A stretch of 64,000 nucleotides of DNA from Halobellus sp. Atlit-31R (GTDB taxonomy: Archaea > Halobacteriota > Halobacteria > Halobacteriales > Haloferacaceae): contig QPLR01000003.1 of assembly GCA_003665935.1 (NCBI GenBank), forward strand, positions 248,001 through 312,000, in the 5' to 3' direction. Under the pieces are notes generated by a model. It did not search any database. It was not told the origin of the DNA and saw only the letters and a program-made list of their open reading frames with translations. The translations under genes were made by a program, and so were the position numbers. Position 1 is the first letter of the stretch, and each line of letters begins with the position of its first letter. Positions 25,301 through 31,584 of the stretch are shown in pieces.

Positions 25301-25909
25301 GACGACGAGGATGACGAGGACGCGGAGGAACCGAGACTGTTCGACGACGTGTTCACTCGGGACGAACCGGACGGAGAACACTACACTATATTCCGGCGAC
25401 GCGGCGTCCGCTACTGGACCAACGTGATGATGGAGGAGTTATACTCGGCTTCCGAGGTGGAACCGATGTACTTCGAGAGTGAGTTGGAACGCGATGCGGC
25501 CTTCCTGACGCTGAACTCGTCGCTGTTCTACGTCTACTGGCTTTCCTACGGTGATTTCCACCATCTGAACTGGTCGCACGTTCGCCCATTCCCCTTCCCC
25601 GAGGCGGGGAAGCTGGAGGCCAACGCAGACGAAATTGAGTCCCTCGCAGAGGAACTCGCTGAAGAGATGGAGGACCACTTCCATCCCTCGCGCGGTCTGA
25701 CTGGTGAGTTCGAGATGAGCCCTGTGAAGCCTGTTATCGACCGCGTGGACGACCTCCTACAGGACGTGTACGACTTGACCGACGAGGAGGTGGAGTTCGT
25801 GCAGGACTACCTGACGGATTGTGGCCCCGGTATGGGACGTATCGGTCCCCAGAACGAGGACGTTCGTGGGTACGGGGAGAGCGAGGCCGAGGTCGAAGCC
25901 GAGGACTGA
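22376..25909 (+). CDS. Type IIG-like restriction-modification protein (nuclease-methyltransferase fusion)
   Basis: A 1177-residue single-chain enzyme. An N-terminal PD-(D/E)xK nuclease motif is visible: Asp85 in WPDFEI and Glu98/Lys100 in LGEAK. A helical region follows. The adenine N6-methyltransferase core has SAM motif I (VDPACGSGHFL) near residue 500, the IYGVDIEP motif and catalytic motif IV (LLGNPPYG) near residue 804. The C-terminal third (TRPSRVFENADIKVAI..., LFYVYWLSYGDFHHLNWSHVRPFPFP, seen in parts) resembles the target-recognition region of Eco57I/PglX-like enzymes. It probably methylates and cuts at the same specificity. No separate S or R subunit and no BREX genes are nearby, so it looks like a solitary system. 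Overlaps the next gene by 1 bp. Confidence 0.9.
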   Translation: MSESETVTAVRSTIEDFLSILHDRLDARQLERVLSGDETITSSKVRQRPEAFVEDELLWDLLADLGLERDIRPYGEGGGRGEWPDFEITNLSEPVLGEAKSLNGIDAGVRDAREYLDRKSLGPDFALATDGFEWSLLKIEQSGDSTNFPELNRINLRPVFQQIARDRGFIGQSAVDPPDIDEELAEFATTFARDAFDTRLTEAPRELRDRRQRDVEEFYELYIELLFGESNDYADDYDTCLLDDIKPPRDADVDEDEKRLFAVTLMNRLLFIKFLEQREVLERDDEDVPFLLQRLQEYESMQDELAANFYESQLKPLFYELLNTEKGDRDPKFTRGWFSDVEYLNGGLFRPNVDREKEYRVLDRTLPNIIRDLIEGSRLELSSGQAFDPALIGSVFEMTINHLNEESDQSDTGAYYTPNDVTNLITEQSVDPKLREEIIEGYVETMGGDDDDDASIIRGQLESKSLEDILQRVEEGEGWYADPDAIDAALDRIGSLTVVDPACGSGHFLTTAMDEIHRAQVSLLRGKLGDEPPADDRYEAKKTLALNSIYGVDIEPVGVEIAKLRVWLKMVEGNGWSPSFGRLPNIDVNIEAGNSLVGFPVRGPVESIDIWDERIDALDELRQNYKFEEDADERDRREIRRLLREEIRPEKDREFIQHLNFTVDTRIETVEEFDRVVESIDENTLFPTVESVKLQRADGDSIEAEDDLEELGYTVYSKSARLDVQSRESELKKGGNGSAREDLESELRGLLEGDYVFDEFVRKPLSCDLDDILGRPFHWTVEFPELVRDDNGRRTIDFDILLGNPPYGDLLSDTEKSLVDGYDTGSINDISANFVERQLQLLAEDGYFGNITTLRLVYQGSLEPLHDLMGEKLSGTRIACFGTRPSRVFENADIKVAIITGKRTESDDPIRTSDAIIFTDENREEKFNSIEYGSTEGLVLRDRIGGDEGSTAILPKVGGDTKRGILNKLKAHSVADDEDDEDAEEPRLFDDVFTRDEPDGEHYTIFRRRGVRYWTNVMMEELYSASEVEPMYFESELERDAAFLTLNSSLFYVYWLSYGDFHHLNWSHVRPFPFPEAGKLEANADEIESLAEELAEEMEDHFHPSRGLTGEFEMSPVKPVIDRVDDLLQDVYDLTDEEVEFVQDYLTDCGPGMGRIGPQNEDVRGYGESEAEVEAED

Positions 25910-26130
25910 TGCAACGGTTCGCCCCGGGCGACCGCGTTCGCGTGGACATCCCCGACGAGCGAGACCTCGACTTCGAGTTGTACCACGGTCGTCGCGGCGA
26001 GGTGGTCGGTGTCTTCGAGGATGACGCGGGCAACGAGACCGGCGACGAGCGCGACGAGGTACTATACCGGGTGCGGCTGGACGACGGGGAACAGATGGAC
26101 TTCCGCTGGCGCGACCTGCGGCCCGCTTGA
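25909..26130 (+). CDS. Small SH3-like companion of the restriction-modification protein
   Basis: A 73-residue acidic protein: FAPGDRVRVDIPDERDLDFELYHGRRGEVVGV at the start and YRVRLDDGEQMDFRWRDLRP at the end. The pattern PGDxVxV...HGxxGxVV...YxVxLDxGExxxFxxxDLRP is that of a small SH3-like barrel, as in nucleic-acid-binding KOW-type modules. Its ATG overlaps the stop of the RM gene (TGATG), so it is coupled to it. I recall such proteins next to type IIG enzymes in other haloarchaea, which points to a modulator role; this is inference. Confidence 0.75.
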   Translation: MQRFAPGDRVRVDIPDERDLDFELYHGRRGEVVGVFEDDAGNETGDERDEVLYRVRLDDGEQMDFRWRDLRPA

Positions 26131-26135
26131 GGCGT

Positions 26136-26723
26136 TCAGACAGACGAGTCTGGCTCGTTCTGGGCTTCCCGAAGGTACTCGCCCACGTCGATTCCGTTGT
26201 CCTCCAGCGCCGCGCGGAGCGCCCGGAGGTAGAGTTCGGCGGCGTCGTACCAGTCGTCGCTGTACGCTTCGATGTCGTTCAGCCGCTCCTGCACGGAATC
26301 GAGTCGCTCGTGGATGTCTTTCCCCCCGGGGTCGGACGCTGAGAGCGCGTCGAGTCGCCGCTGATGGCGGTCCAGTCGGTCCCGAACCTCTCGCATCTCC
26401 GATTCCACGTCAAGGACACCCTCCGTCGAATCGCTGTCGTCACGGAGCATTCGGAGCAGTCCGCGCTCGATTTCCCGCCGCGCAAGGCCGGTGAGATGCG
26501 CCACCTTCGGGGGCCGCCGGTTCCCGTATCCCTCGTCGGCGTACGAAATCTCGATGAGTCCGAGGTCCTCCAGTCGTTTGAACCGATGATTGGTCACGTC
26601 GCGTGAGAGGCCAGTCCGTTGGCGGATTTCGGTCGTCGTCGCTTCGCCACCGTAGTACTCGACGGCGCGAATGAAGCGGGCGGCCTGCCGGTCGATGTGA
26701 CGGGCGAGGTTCGCGTCGGTCAT
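26136..26723 (-). CDS. Winged-helix regulator with coiled-coil tail, element cargo
   Basis: A 195-residue protein. Residues 10-85 form a MarR-like winged helix (ARFIRAVEYYGGEATTTEIRQRTGLSRDVTNHRFKRLEDLGLIEISY, seen in parts). A long helical/coiled-coil region follows (residues 105-160, EMREVRDRLDRHQRRLDAL and ERLDSVQERLNDIE), then a short helical end. It is convergent with the RM operon (5-bp gap). Haloarchaeal mobile elements often carry such HTH plus coiled-coil regulators. Its target is unknown; RM or integrase control is possible. Confidence 0.78.
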   Translation of the reverse strand: MTDANLARHIDRQAARFIRAVEYYGGEATTTEIRQRTGLSRDVTNHRFKRLEDLGLIEISYADEGYGNRRPPKVAHLTGLARREIERGLLRMLRDDSDSTEGVLDVESEMREVRDRLDRHQRRLDALSASDPGGKDIHERLDSVQERLNDIEAYSDDWYDAAELYLRALRAALEDNGIDVGEYLREAQNEPDSSV

Positions 26724-27114
26724 AGCGGTAGTCTGTTCGCTCGATGCAAAGGAGCACCTCCACCCCGGAATAACCGTTTAGCCTCCGTGGACGACACCGA
26801 ACGTGTGAACACGGTGATTTCCCCGTTTATGAGAACTCCCGACCCCTCTCCATAGGCCCGACCCATGAACGGCGCTTACGAGACCACCGCCACGAGTTCA
26901 GTAAACGCGTCCTTCCCTCGGAGCACCAATACGCCATCCCCCCGAACTACCGTTGCCGAGGAGCAGTAGGCAGGGTAGCTTGCTGGCACACCAACTTCCG
27001 TCTCTCGCCTGCGGACCACCACGTCTCTCCCATACGTGGCGTCCATCTCCTCGGCGTTCTGAAGGCCGTTCTCACCGCATCGACGGCGTAGTATAGGTAA
27101 CAAGTCGGCAAGGA
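26724..27114. other. Gene-poor right end of the element
   Basis: Between the winged-helix gene and the right attachment core I see no convincing gene. Short open frames here (for instance on the minus strand at 26876-27103) lack start context, family likeness and the acidic composition of real haloarchaeal proteins. No tRNA-like cloverleaf was found. The stretch may hold integrase arm sites. Confidence 0.55.
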
Positions 27115-27143
27115 TTGTTGTAGTAGTGGTCCTTCCTCGCCAT
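27072..27143 (-). pseudogene. Displaced native 5' end of rlmE
   Basis: The minus strand from 27143 reads M-A-R-K-D-H-Y-Y-N, which is the start expected for haloarchaeal RlmE (compare K-D-x-Y-Y-N-K-A-K in the intact copy). After the attachment core at 27115-27125 the frame continues into element sequence (N-P-C-R-L-V...) and stops at 27072-27074. Native coding sequence covers 27114-27143. This is the remnant left by integration and shows where the original gene began, divergent from ccmE. Confidence 0.88.
27115..27125. repeat. Right attachment site core
   Basis: TTGTTGTAGTA, identical to 18022-18032, inside the displaced rlmE start codons. The sequence to its right is native chromosome (old rlmE start and promoter); to its left is element. 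Confidence 0.85.
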
Positions 27144-27297
27144 CAGTACCACCCGCCGTTCGTCTCCCCCGCTCGGGGCGCACGCGTCGGTTCCATACGT
27201 TCGCACAGACGGTCAGCGGGGAAAGGTTCGTCGGAGCGGGGGCTCGACGGCTGCAGATCCGGTACAATCAAGAACGACCAGACACGAGCCGTCATCA

Positions 27298-27678
27298 GTG
27301 CGCCGGAAGAACAAGCTCCTCGTCACGACGGTCGGCATTCTGGTGTTGCTCGCCACGCTCGGCGTGACGAGTATGAACGCCTCGGCCGCGTTCGTCTCGC
27401 CGACGCAGATCTCCGAGAGCGAGGACACGTATCAGAACGACTGGGTGAATCTCGAGGGCGTCGCGACCGATCTCGACGCCGAGGGCCAGACGATCACCTT
27501 CGCGGTGACGGACGGCAACTACACCGTTCCGGTCGTCTACGAAGGCACCGTTCCAGACACGCTACAAGACGGGCGCGTCGTCGTCGCGAAAGGACAGTAC
27601 GAGGGCGACGAACTCGTCGCCAGCAAGCTCTCCGTCCGCGCCCACGAGGGCGAGGAACGGCCCGAGAGCGCTAAATGA
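27298..27678 (+). CDS. ccmE: Cytochrome c maturation protein CcmE-like (variant heme site)
   Basis: CcmE is the membrane-anchored heme chaperone of System I cytochrome c biogenesis. This 126-residue protein has an N-terminal anchor (LLVTTVGILVLLATLGV) and an OB-fold body (DWVNLEGVATDLDAEGQTITFAVTDG..., VPVVYEGTVPDTLQDGRVVVAKG..., seen in parts), the last a CcmE hallmark. Where bacterial CcmE has HxxxY and archaeal CcmE usually CxxxY, this one reads R-A-H-E-G-E-E-R-P, a His without the Tyr. The start is a GTG. The stop overlaps ccmA by 4 bp. The start of the old divergent partner, rlmE, lies 155 bases upstream. Confidence 0.82.
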   Translation: MRRKNKLLVTTVGILVLLATLGVTSMNASAAFVSPTQISESEDTYQNDWVNLEGVATDLDAEGQTITFAVTDGNYTVPVVYEGTVPDTLQDGRVVVAKGQYEGDELVASKLSVRAHEGEERPESAK

Positions 27679-28442
27679 GGGCGGGCGGCGACGCGGTCAC
27701 AGCTGACGCTGCCCCGGCCGCGGTCGAGGTCGCGGACGTGACGAAGTCGTACGGCCACTTCACGGCCGTCGACGGCGTGTCGTTCACCGTCGAGAGCGGC
27801 GCGACCGTCGGCCTGTTCGGCCCGAACGGTGCCGGAAAGACGACGCTGCTGCGGATGCTCGCGGGGCTCACGCGACCGACCGACGGGACGGTGTCGATCG
27901 ACGGCGTCGAGCTGGCGCCGGACGACCACACCACGTACCGGACGGTCGGCGTCGTCACCCACGAGACGATGGTGTACGACGAGCTCACCGCGCGGGAGAA
28001 CCTCCGGTTTCACGCCGGGTTACACGGCGTCGACGACCCCGACGCGCGGTGTGCGTCGGTACTCGAAACGGTCGGCCTGCGCCACCGCGGCAGCGACCGA
28101 CCGACCGAGTTCTCACACGGGCTCCGGAAGCGACTCTCGCTCGCTCGGGCGCTGTTGCACGATCCCGAAGTCCTGTTGCTGGACGAGCCCTACACCGGCC
28201 TCGATCAGCGCTCGGTCGCGGACCTCGAAGCCATCCTCGACGGGTTCGACGACCGGACGGTGGTGCTGACGACGCACGACCTCGAACGCGGAGGCGAGCG
28301 GTGCTCGCGCGCGCTGGTCGTCGACCGGGGACGGCTGGAAGCCGACGTCGACGTCGACGCGTCGGGCGCTGCAGCCTTCGAATCGACGTACCGCCGCGCG
28401 ATCGGCGTGGACGACACTCCCTCGACCGAAACGGCACGATGA
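27675..28442 (+). CDS. ccmA: ABC transporter ATPase CcmA (heme/CcmE release)
   Basis: A 255-residue ABC ATPase that powers release of holo-CcmE from CcmC-CcmD. Walker A is GPNGAGKTT near residue 50, the signature is FSHGLRKRLSLARAL near residue 142, Walker B is VLLLDEPYTGLD, and the H-loop is LTTHDLERG. The specific class rests on context: directly between ccmE and ccmB with 4-bp ATGA overlaps on both sides. Confidence 0.9.
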   Translation: MRAGGDAVTADAAPAAVEVADVTKSYGHFTAVDGVSFTVESGATVGLFGPNGAGKTTLLRMLAGLTRPTDGTVSIDGVELAPDDHTTYRTVGVVTHETMVYDELTARENLRFHAGLHGVDDPDARCASVLETVGLRHRGSDRPTEFSHGLRKRLSLARALLHDPEVLLLDEPYTGLDQRSVADLEAILDGFDDRTVVLTTHDLERGGERCSRALVVDRGRLEADVDVDASGAAAFESTYRRAIGVDDTPSTETAR

Positions 28443-29113
28443 GTTCGTTTCTGGGTGCGGTGTATCGGGTGCTGATGAAGGACCTCCGGATCGAGCAGCG
28501 GACGAAACAGGTGACGACCACGGTAGCGGTCTTCGCACTCTTGGTCGTGCTCACGTTCGCGTTCAGTTTCGTCCAGACCCTCCAGAGCGCCGCGCTCCTC
28601 GGCCGCGGTGCGCTGTGGGTCGCGTTCGTCTTCGCCGGGACGTTCGGCGTCACGAAGACGATCGAACTCGAACACCGGAGCGGCGCGCTCGACGGCCTGT
28701 TGATCGCACCGATCGACCGCTCGGCGATCTACCTGGGGAAGGTTCTCAGCACGACGCTCTTCATCTTCGCGGTCAGTCTGCTGACGCTCGGGGCGACCGC
28801 GGTCTTTCTGGGGTACAGCCCGTCGCTGCCGACCGCCGCCGCCGTCGTCGGCGTCCTCTTCGTGTCGGCCGTCGGGTTCGCCGCCATCGGCGTCGTCGTG
28901 TCGATCCTGACGTTCCGATCGGGGCTGGACGAACTCGCCTTACCGGTTCTCCTCGTCCCGCTCGTCGTCCCGCTGCTGCTCGCCGGCGTCGAACTCACGC
29001 GCGCCCTCGAGAGCGGCGCGCCGCTCGGCGGGTGGCTCCGACTGCTCGTACTCTACACGGGGATCGTGTTGCTGGCGGGCATCGCCACCTTCGAGTACGT
29101 CGTCGAGGAGTGA
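28439..29113 (+). CDS. ccmB: Heme exporter membrane subunit CcmB
   Basis: A 224-residue permease with six predicted transmembrane helices, partner of CcmA. Typical CcmB traits are an N-terminal LMKDLRIEQRTKQ amphipathic segment, F.FAGTFGVTKTIELEHRSGALDGLLIAPIDRSAIYLGK in the middle (seen in parts; the E.E...G.L..L...P.....I..GK pattern is CcmB's), and LALPVLLVPLVVPLLLAGVE near residue 165. It overlaps ccmA by 4 bp and is the last gene of the rightward ccmEAB operon. Confidence 0.92.
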   Translation: MSSFLGAVYRVLMKDLRIEQRTKQVTTTVAVFALLVVLTFAFSFVQTLQSAALLGRGALWVAFVFAGTFGVTKTIELEHRSGALDGLLIAPIDRSAIYLGKVLSTTLFIFAVSLLTLGATAVFLGYSPSLPTAAAVVGVLFVSAVGFAAIGVVVSILTFRSGLDELALPVLLVPLVVPLLLAGVELTRALESGAPLGGWLRLLVLYTGIVLLAGIATFEYVVEE

Positions 29114-29158
29114 TCGTCGGCGCGCTTCCGGGGGCGGACCGAACGGAGACCGATCGGA

Positions 29159-29905
29159 TCAGTTCGTGTTCGCCGGCGGACCCTCGGCCTCGTCACTCTG
29201 CCGGAGGAGGAGGAAGATAGCGAAGAAGACCGGCGAGAGCAGCCCGAGCACGAGAGTCGTGACGAACGTCGCGCCCTCGAAGGAGATCGGGCCGGACGCA
29301 CCGGAGAGTCCCGAACCGCCGTCGCCGCCGCTTTCGCCGCCGCCGCTGCTGCCACCGTCACCGCCGCCACCGCCGCCGTCGCCGCCGCCGCCGGATTCGA
29401 GCAGCGGCTGGGAGACCTGTCCGGAGTCCATCCCGCCGCTGCCGCCGACGACGACCGCCCCGAGCATCCCGAGCGCGCGGTGCGGCTGGCAGTAGTACTT
29501 GTACGTGCCCTCGCTCTCGAAGGTGTGCTCGAACGTCTCGCCCGCGGCGGCGTAGAGGTCGCTCTCGAAGGTGCCGTCCTCCGCGATGACGTTGTGGCTG
29601 TTGCCTTTCCCGGTCCACTTCCAGACGACGGTCGTGCCGGGGTCGACACGGATCGCCGCGGCGTTGAAGCCGTAGTAGCCGCCGTTGGCCTCGGAACCGA
29701 CGGAGACCGTCACTTCCGATTGGCCGGTGTAGTCGTACGTGCCGTCGAAGTTGTCGACGCCGTCGAACCAACCGCCGTAGTCCGGTTCCGACTGCGCGGC
29801 GGCGCTGTCCGCAGAGAGTGCAAGCGTCGCTGCTGCGCCGACACCGGTCGCAGTGCGGCGGAGGAACGCTCGTCGATCCGTCGGTGTGTCAGTCGTATCG
29901 TCCAT
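29159..29905 (-). CDS. Halocyanin-type blue copper protein with Tat signal and membrane anchor
   Basis: An extracellular electron carrier of 248 residues. The N-terminus carries a Tat signal (RRAFLRRTATGVGAAATLAL). The cupredoxin domain (residues 42-152) has the type 1 copper ligands His104 (GNSHNV), Cys139, His142 and Met147 (YYCQPHRALGM). A glycine-rich linker (about residues 165-200, with runs of Gly, Ser and Asp) leads to a C-terminal transmembrane helix (VTTLVLGLLSPVFFAIFLLL) that anchors it outside the cell. It lies between ccmB and ccmD and plausibly exchanges electrons with the cytochrome c encoded nearby. Confidence 0.92.
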   Translation of the reverse strand: MDDTTDTPTDRRAFLRRTATGVGAAATLALSADSAAAQSEPDYGGWFDGVDNFDGTYDYTGQSEVTVSVGSEANGGYYGFNAAAIRVDPGTTVVWKWTGKGNSHNVIAEDGTFESDLYAAAGETFEHTFESEGTYKYYCQPHRALGMLGAVVVGGSGGMDSGQVSQPLLESGGGGDGGGGGGDGGSSGGGESGGDGGSGLSGASGPISFEGATFVTTLVLGLLSPVFFAIFLLLRQSDEAEGPPANTN

Positions 29906-29968
29906 CGTTGATGTGTGTTATATTATGTTTCGTCTGCGTGCTGGTTTGTTGTCCGATACTGCCGACTG

Positions 29969-30088
29969 TTAGGGCTGTGCGTCTTCGAGTTGCCGTTCCA
30001 GCCGCGACATCCGGCGCTGCAGGTACGTCACGTAGCCGAAGAACGCGACGAAGAGCGCGGTGTACCCGGCCAGGAGTAGTGGTTCCAT
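29969..30088 (-). CDS. ccmD: Small heme-exporter subunit CcmD-like
   Basis: A 39-residue single-span protein, MEPLLLAGYTALFVAFFGYVTYLQRRMSRLERQLEDAQP by content, with one transmembrane helix and a basic-then-acidic coiled tail (RRMSRLERQLEDA). Size, topology and position 2 bp after ccmC match CcmD, which tethers CcmE to CcmC and CcmAB. Sequence likeness alone would be too weak; the call rests on context. Confidence 0.8.
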   Translation of the reverse strand: MEPLLLAGYTALFVAFFGYVTYLQRRMSRLERQLEDAQP

Positions 30089-30090
30089 CG

Positions 30091-30864
30091 TTATCGCCTC
30101 CGTGCTGATTGCTGTCTGCGTACTCGCTGTTGGAGTTCGTGAATGTGGATCCGGATCCCGAGGAGGTACAGATACAGGAACGTCGCCGCGACGAGCGTCA
30201 CGACGAGCGTGAGCGGGTCGATGTTCGCGCTGACGTTGCTGTTGCCGATGGTCGTCTCGTGGAACGTGGGCGTCCACAGCCGCGTCGACGCGTACGACAG
30301 CGGAACCGTCACGAACCCGACGACGCCGTAGACGGCCGCGTAGCGGTCGCCGGTCTGGGCTTCGGTCGCCGAGTGGACGACGAGATAGCCGGCGTAGATG
30401 AACCAGACGATCAGGAAGGTCACGAGTCTGACGTCGGTCCACTCCCACCAGGAGTTCCAGATGACGCGTCCCCACGCGCTGCCGAGCAACAGCGTCAGCG
30501 TCGCGAACAGGAAGCCGAGCTCGCCGGAGCTGTGGGCCAGTCGACTCCAGAACGGCCCGCGGTAACGGAGATAGAGCAGACTGCCGATAAACGTCGATCC
30601 GAGCGCGCTCGCGGCGACCCACGCCAGCGAGATGTGCCAGTACGCGAGCAGGTTCGCCCCGTGCTCGATGCCGTACATCGTGTCCGAGGCGTAACCGAAG
30701 ACGAGCACCATCGACAGCACGCCGAAGCCGAACGCTCCCCACGAGACGAGTCGGCTCCGCGTCAGACGGTGGAGAAACGCCGTGACGGTGCCCAGAAGTC
30801 GGGCGAACCGGATGCTGTTGCGGGTGCGCGTGCCGTCGTCGTCCGTGGATGAACTACCGATCAT
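30091..30864 (-). CDS. ccmC: Heme export/handling protein CcmC
   Basis: A 257-residue member of the heme-handling family with the tryptophan-rich WWD segment: AWGRVIWNSWWEWTDVRL near residue 140. Conserved histidines flank it: YWHISLAWV near residue 75 and FHETTIGNSNVS near residue 205. Six transmembrane helices are expected. CcmC loads heme onto CcmE outside the membrane. The gene sits in the leftward string cytochrome, ccdA, ccmC, ccmD. Confidence 0.93.
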   Translation of the reverse strand: MIGSSSTDDDGTRTRNSIRFARLLGTVTAFLHRLTRSRLVSWGAFGFGVLSMVLVFGYASDTMYGIEHGANLLAYWHISLAWVAASALGSTFIGSLLYLRYRGPFWSRLAHSSGELGFLFATLTLLLGSAWGRVIWNSWWEWTDVRLVTFLIVWFIYAGYLVVHSATEAQTGDRYAAVYGVVGFVTVPLSYASTRLWTPTFHETTIGNSNVSANIDPLTLVVTLVAATFLYLYLLGIRIHIHELQQRVRRQQSARRR

Positions 30865-30867
30865 ACG

Positions 30868-31560
30868 TTATAGCCAGTTCGTTACCGACGCCAGTGCAAG
30901 TTTGTCGAGCCCAAAGAGGACGGCGATTCCGAGTGCGACGAGCGCGTAGCCGGTCGCCGTCCGAAACAGCTCGGTCGATTCGCCGTCCGCGACGGAGTCG
31001 AGGAGTCGTCGGCTCCCGGCCTGCCCGAGATACGCGACGCCGAGCAGCGGGAGCGAAAAGCCCGCCCCGTAGGTCGCCAGCAGCCGGGCGCTGCCGACCA
31101 CGTCCGACGTCGTGCCGACGTACGCCAGCACGCCGCCGAGGACTGGACCGACGCACGGGAGCCAGATGACGCCGAGCAGCAGTCCGACCGCGAACGCGTT
31201 CGCGAGCGGGCGCTCGCGCTCGTCGACCCGACCGGTGAGACGCGACGCCCGACCCGCGAGCCGCGATGCGTACCGCGAGTAGAGTTCGTTCACGTCGTCG
31301 TCGGCCATCACGACCCCGAAGCCGAGCATCAGGATAGCGAACGGCGCGCGGACGGAGTCGGGCGTCACCGCGCCGACCATCCCGGTCGCGACGCCCAAGG
31401 CAGTGAACGTCAACGTGCTCCCGATCACGATGACGACCGGCCGCAGCGTGTGCCCGTTCGCTCCGACGACTAACACGGGGATCATCGGCAGGCAACACGG
31501 CGTCAGGATGGTCAAAACCCCCGCGAAGAACACCGCGGCGGCCGTCGGATCGTTGATCAT
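30868..31560 (-). CDS. ccdA: Thiol-disulfide electron carrier CcdA (DsbD-like membrane domain)
   Basis: A 230-residue protein with six transmembrane helices that passes reducing equivalents from cytoplasmic thioredoxin to outward-facing thioredoxins, keeping the apocytochrome CxxCH cysteines reduced. The two redox cysteines appear in ILTPCCLPMIPVL near residue 22 and WLPCVGPVLGG near residue 133, each followed by the P-x-x-P or G-P helix-breaking motif of the family. It lies 3 bp before ccmC. The likely partner is the thioredoxin-fold protein at 33195-33770. Confidence 0.92.
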   Translation of the reverse strand: MINDPTAAAVFFAGVLTILTPCCLPMIPVLVVGANGHTLRPVVIVIGSTLTFTALGVATGMVGAVTPDSVRAPFAILMLGFGVVMADDDVNELYSRYASRLAGRASRLTGRVDERERPLANAFAVGLLLGVIWLPCVGPVLGGVLAYVGTTSDVVGSARLLATYGAGFSLPLLGVAYLGQAGSRRLLDSVADGESTELFRTATGYALVALGIAVLFGLDKLALASVTNWL

Positions 31561-31584
31561 TCGATACAGGTCGTGACGAGTCGG

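Larger units (their letters stand above)
18022..27125. mobile_element. Integrated mobile element in rlmE (about 9.1 kb)
   Basis: The element is bounded by the direct repeat TTGTTGTAGTA (18022-18032 and 27115-27125). The tyrosine integrase lies just inside the left end. The left repeat lies in codons 7-10 of rlmE. Reading from the right repeat outward on the minus strand restores a native RlmE N-terminus (M-A-R-K-D-H-Y-Y-N). The element therefore crossed over within the 5' end of rlmE and replaced about six codons. Base composition inside is clearly more A/T-rich than the flanks. Contents: integrase, two Zn proteins, SWIM-like protein, LuxR-HTH/coiled-coil pair, a three-gene operon, a type IIG-like RM and an HTH protein. 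No capsid, tail or conjugation genes are visible. Confidence 0.88.

Noticed and set aside
22376-25909. PglX of a BREX system
   Set aside because: The architecture is similar, but no pglZ, brxA, brxB, brxC or brxL gene is nearby and the protein has its own PD-(D/E)xK nuclease motif, which fits a type IIG-like enzyme better.
26876-27103. Open frame of 75 codons on the minus strand at the element's right end
   Set aside because: No family likeness, neutral-to-basic composition unlike haloarchaeal proteins, no promoter or start context; overlaps the attachment region.
18022-27125. tRNA gene as integration target
   Set aside because: No cloverleaf or T-arm pattern at either end; the direct repeat lies in rlmE codons.
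26947-27267. Open frame of 106 codons crossing the right attachment site
   Set aside because: It runs across the element junction in a frame different from the rlmE remnant, so it can only be chance.
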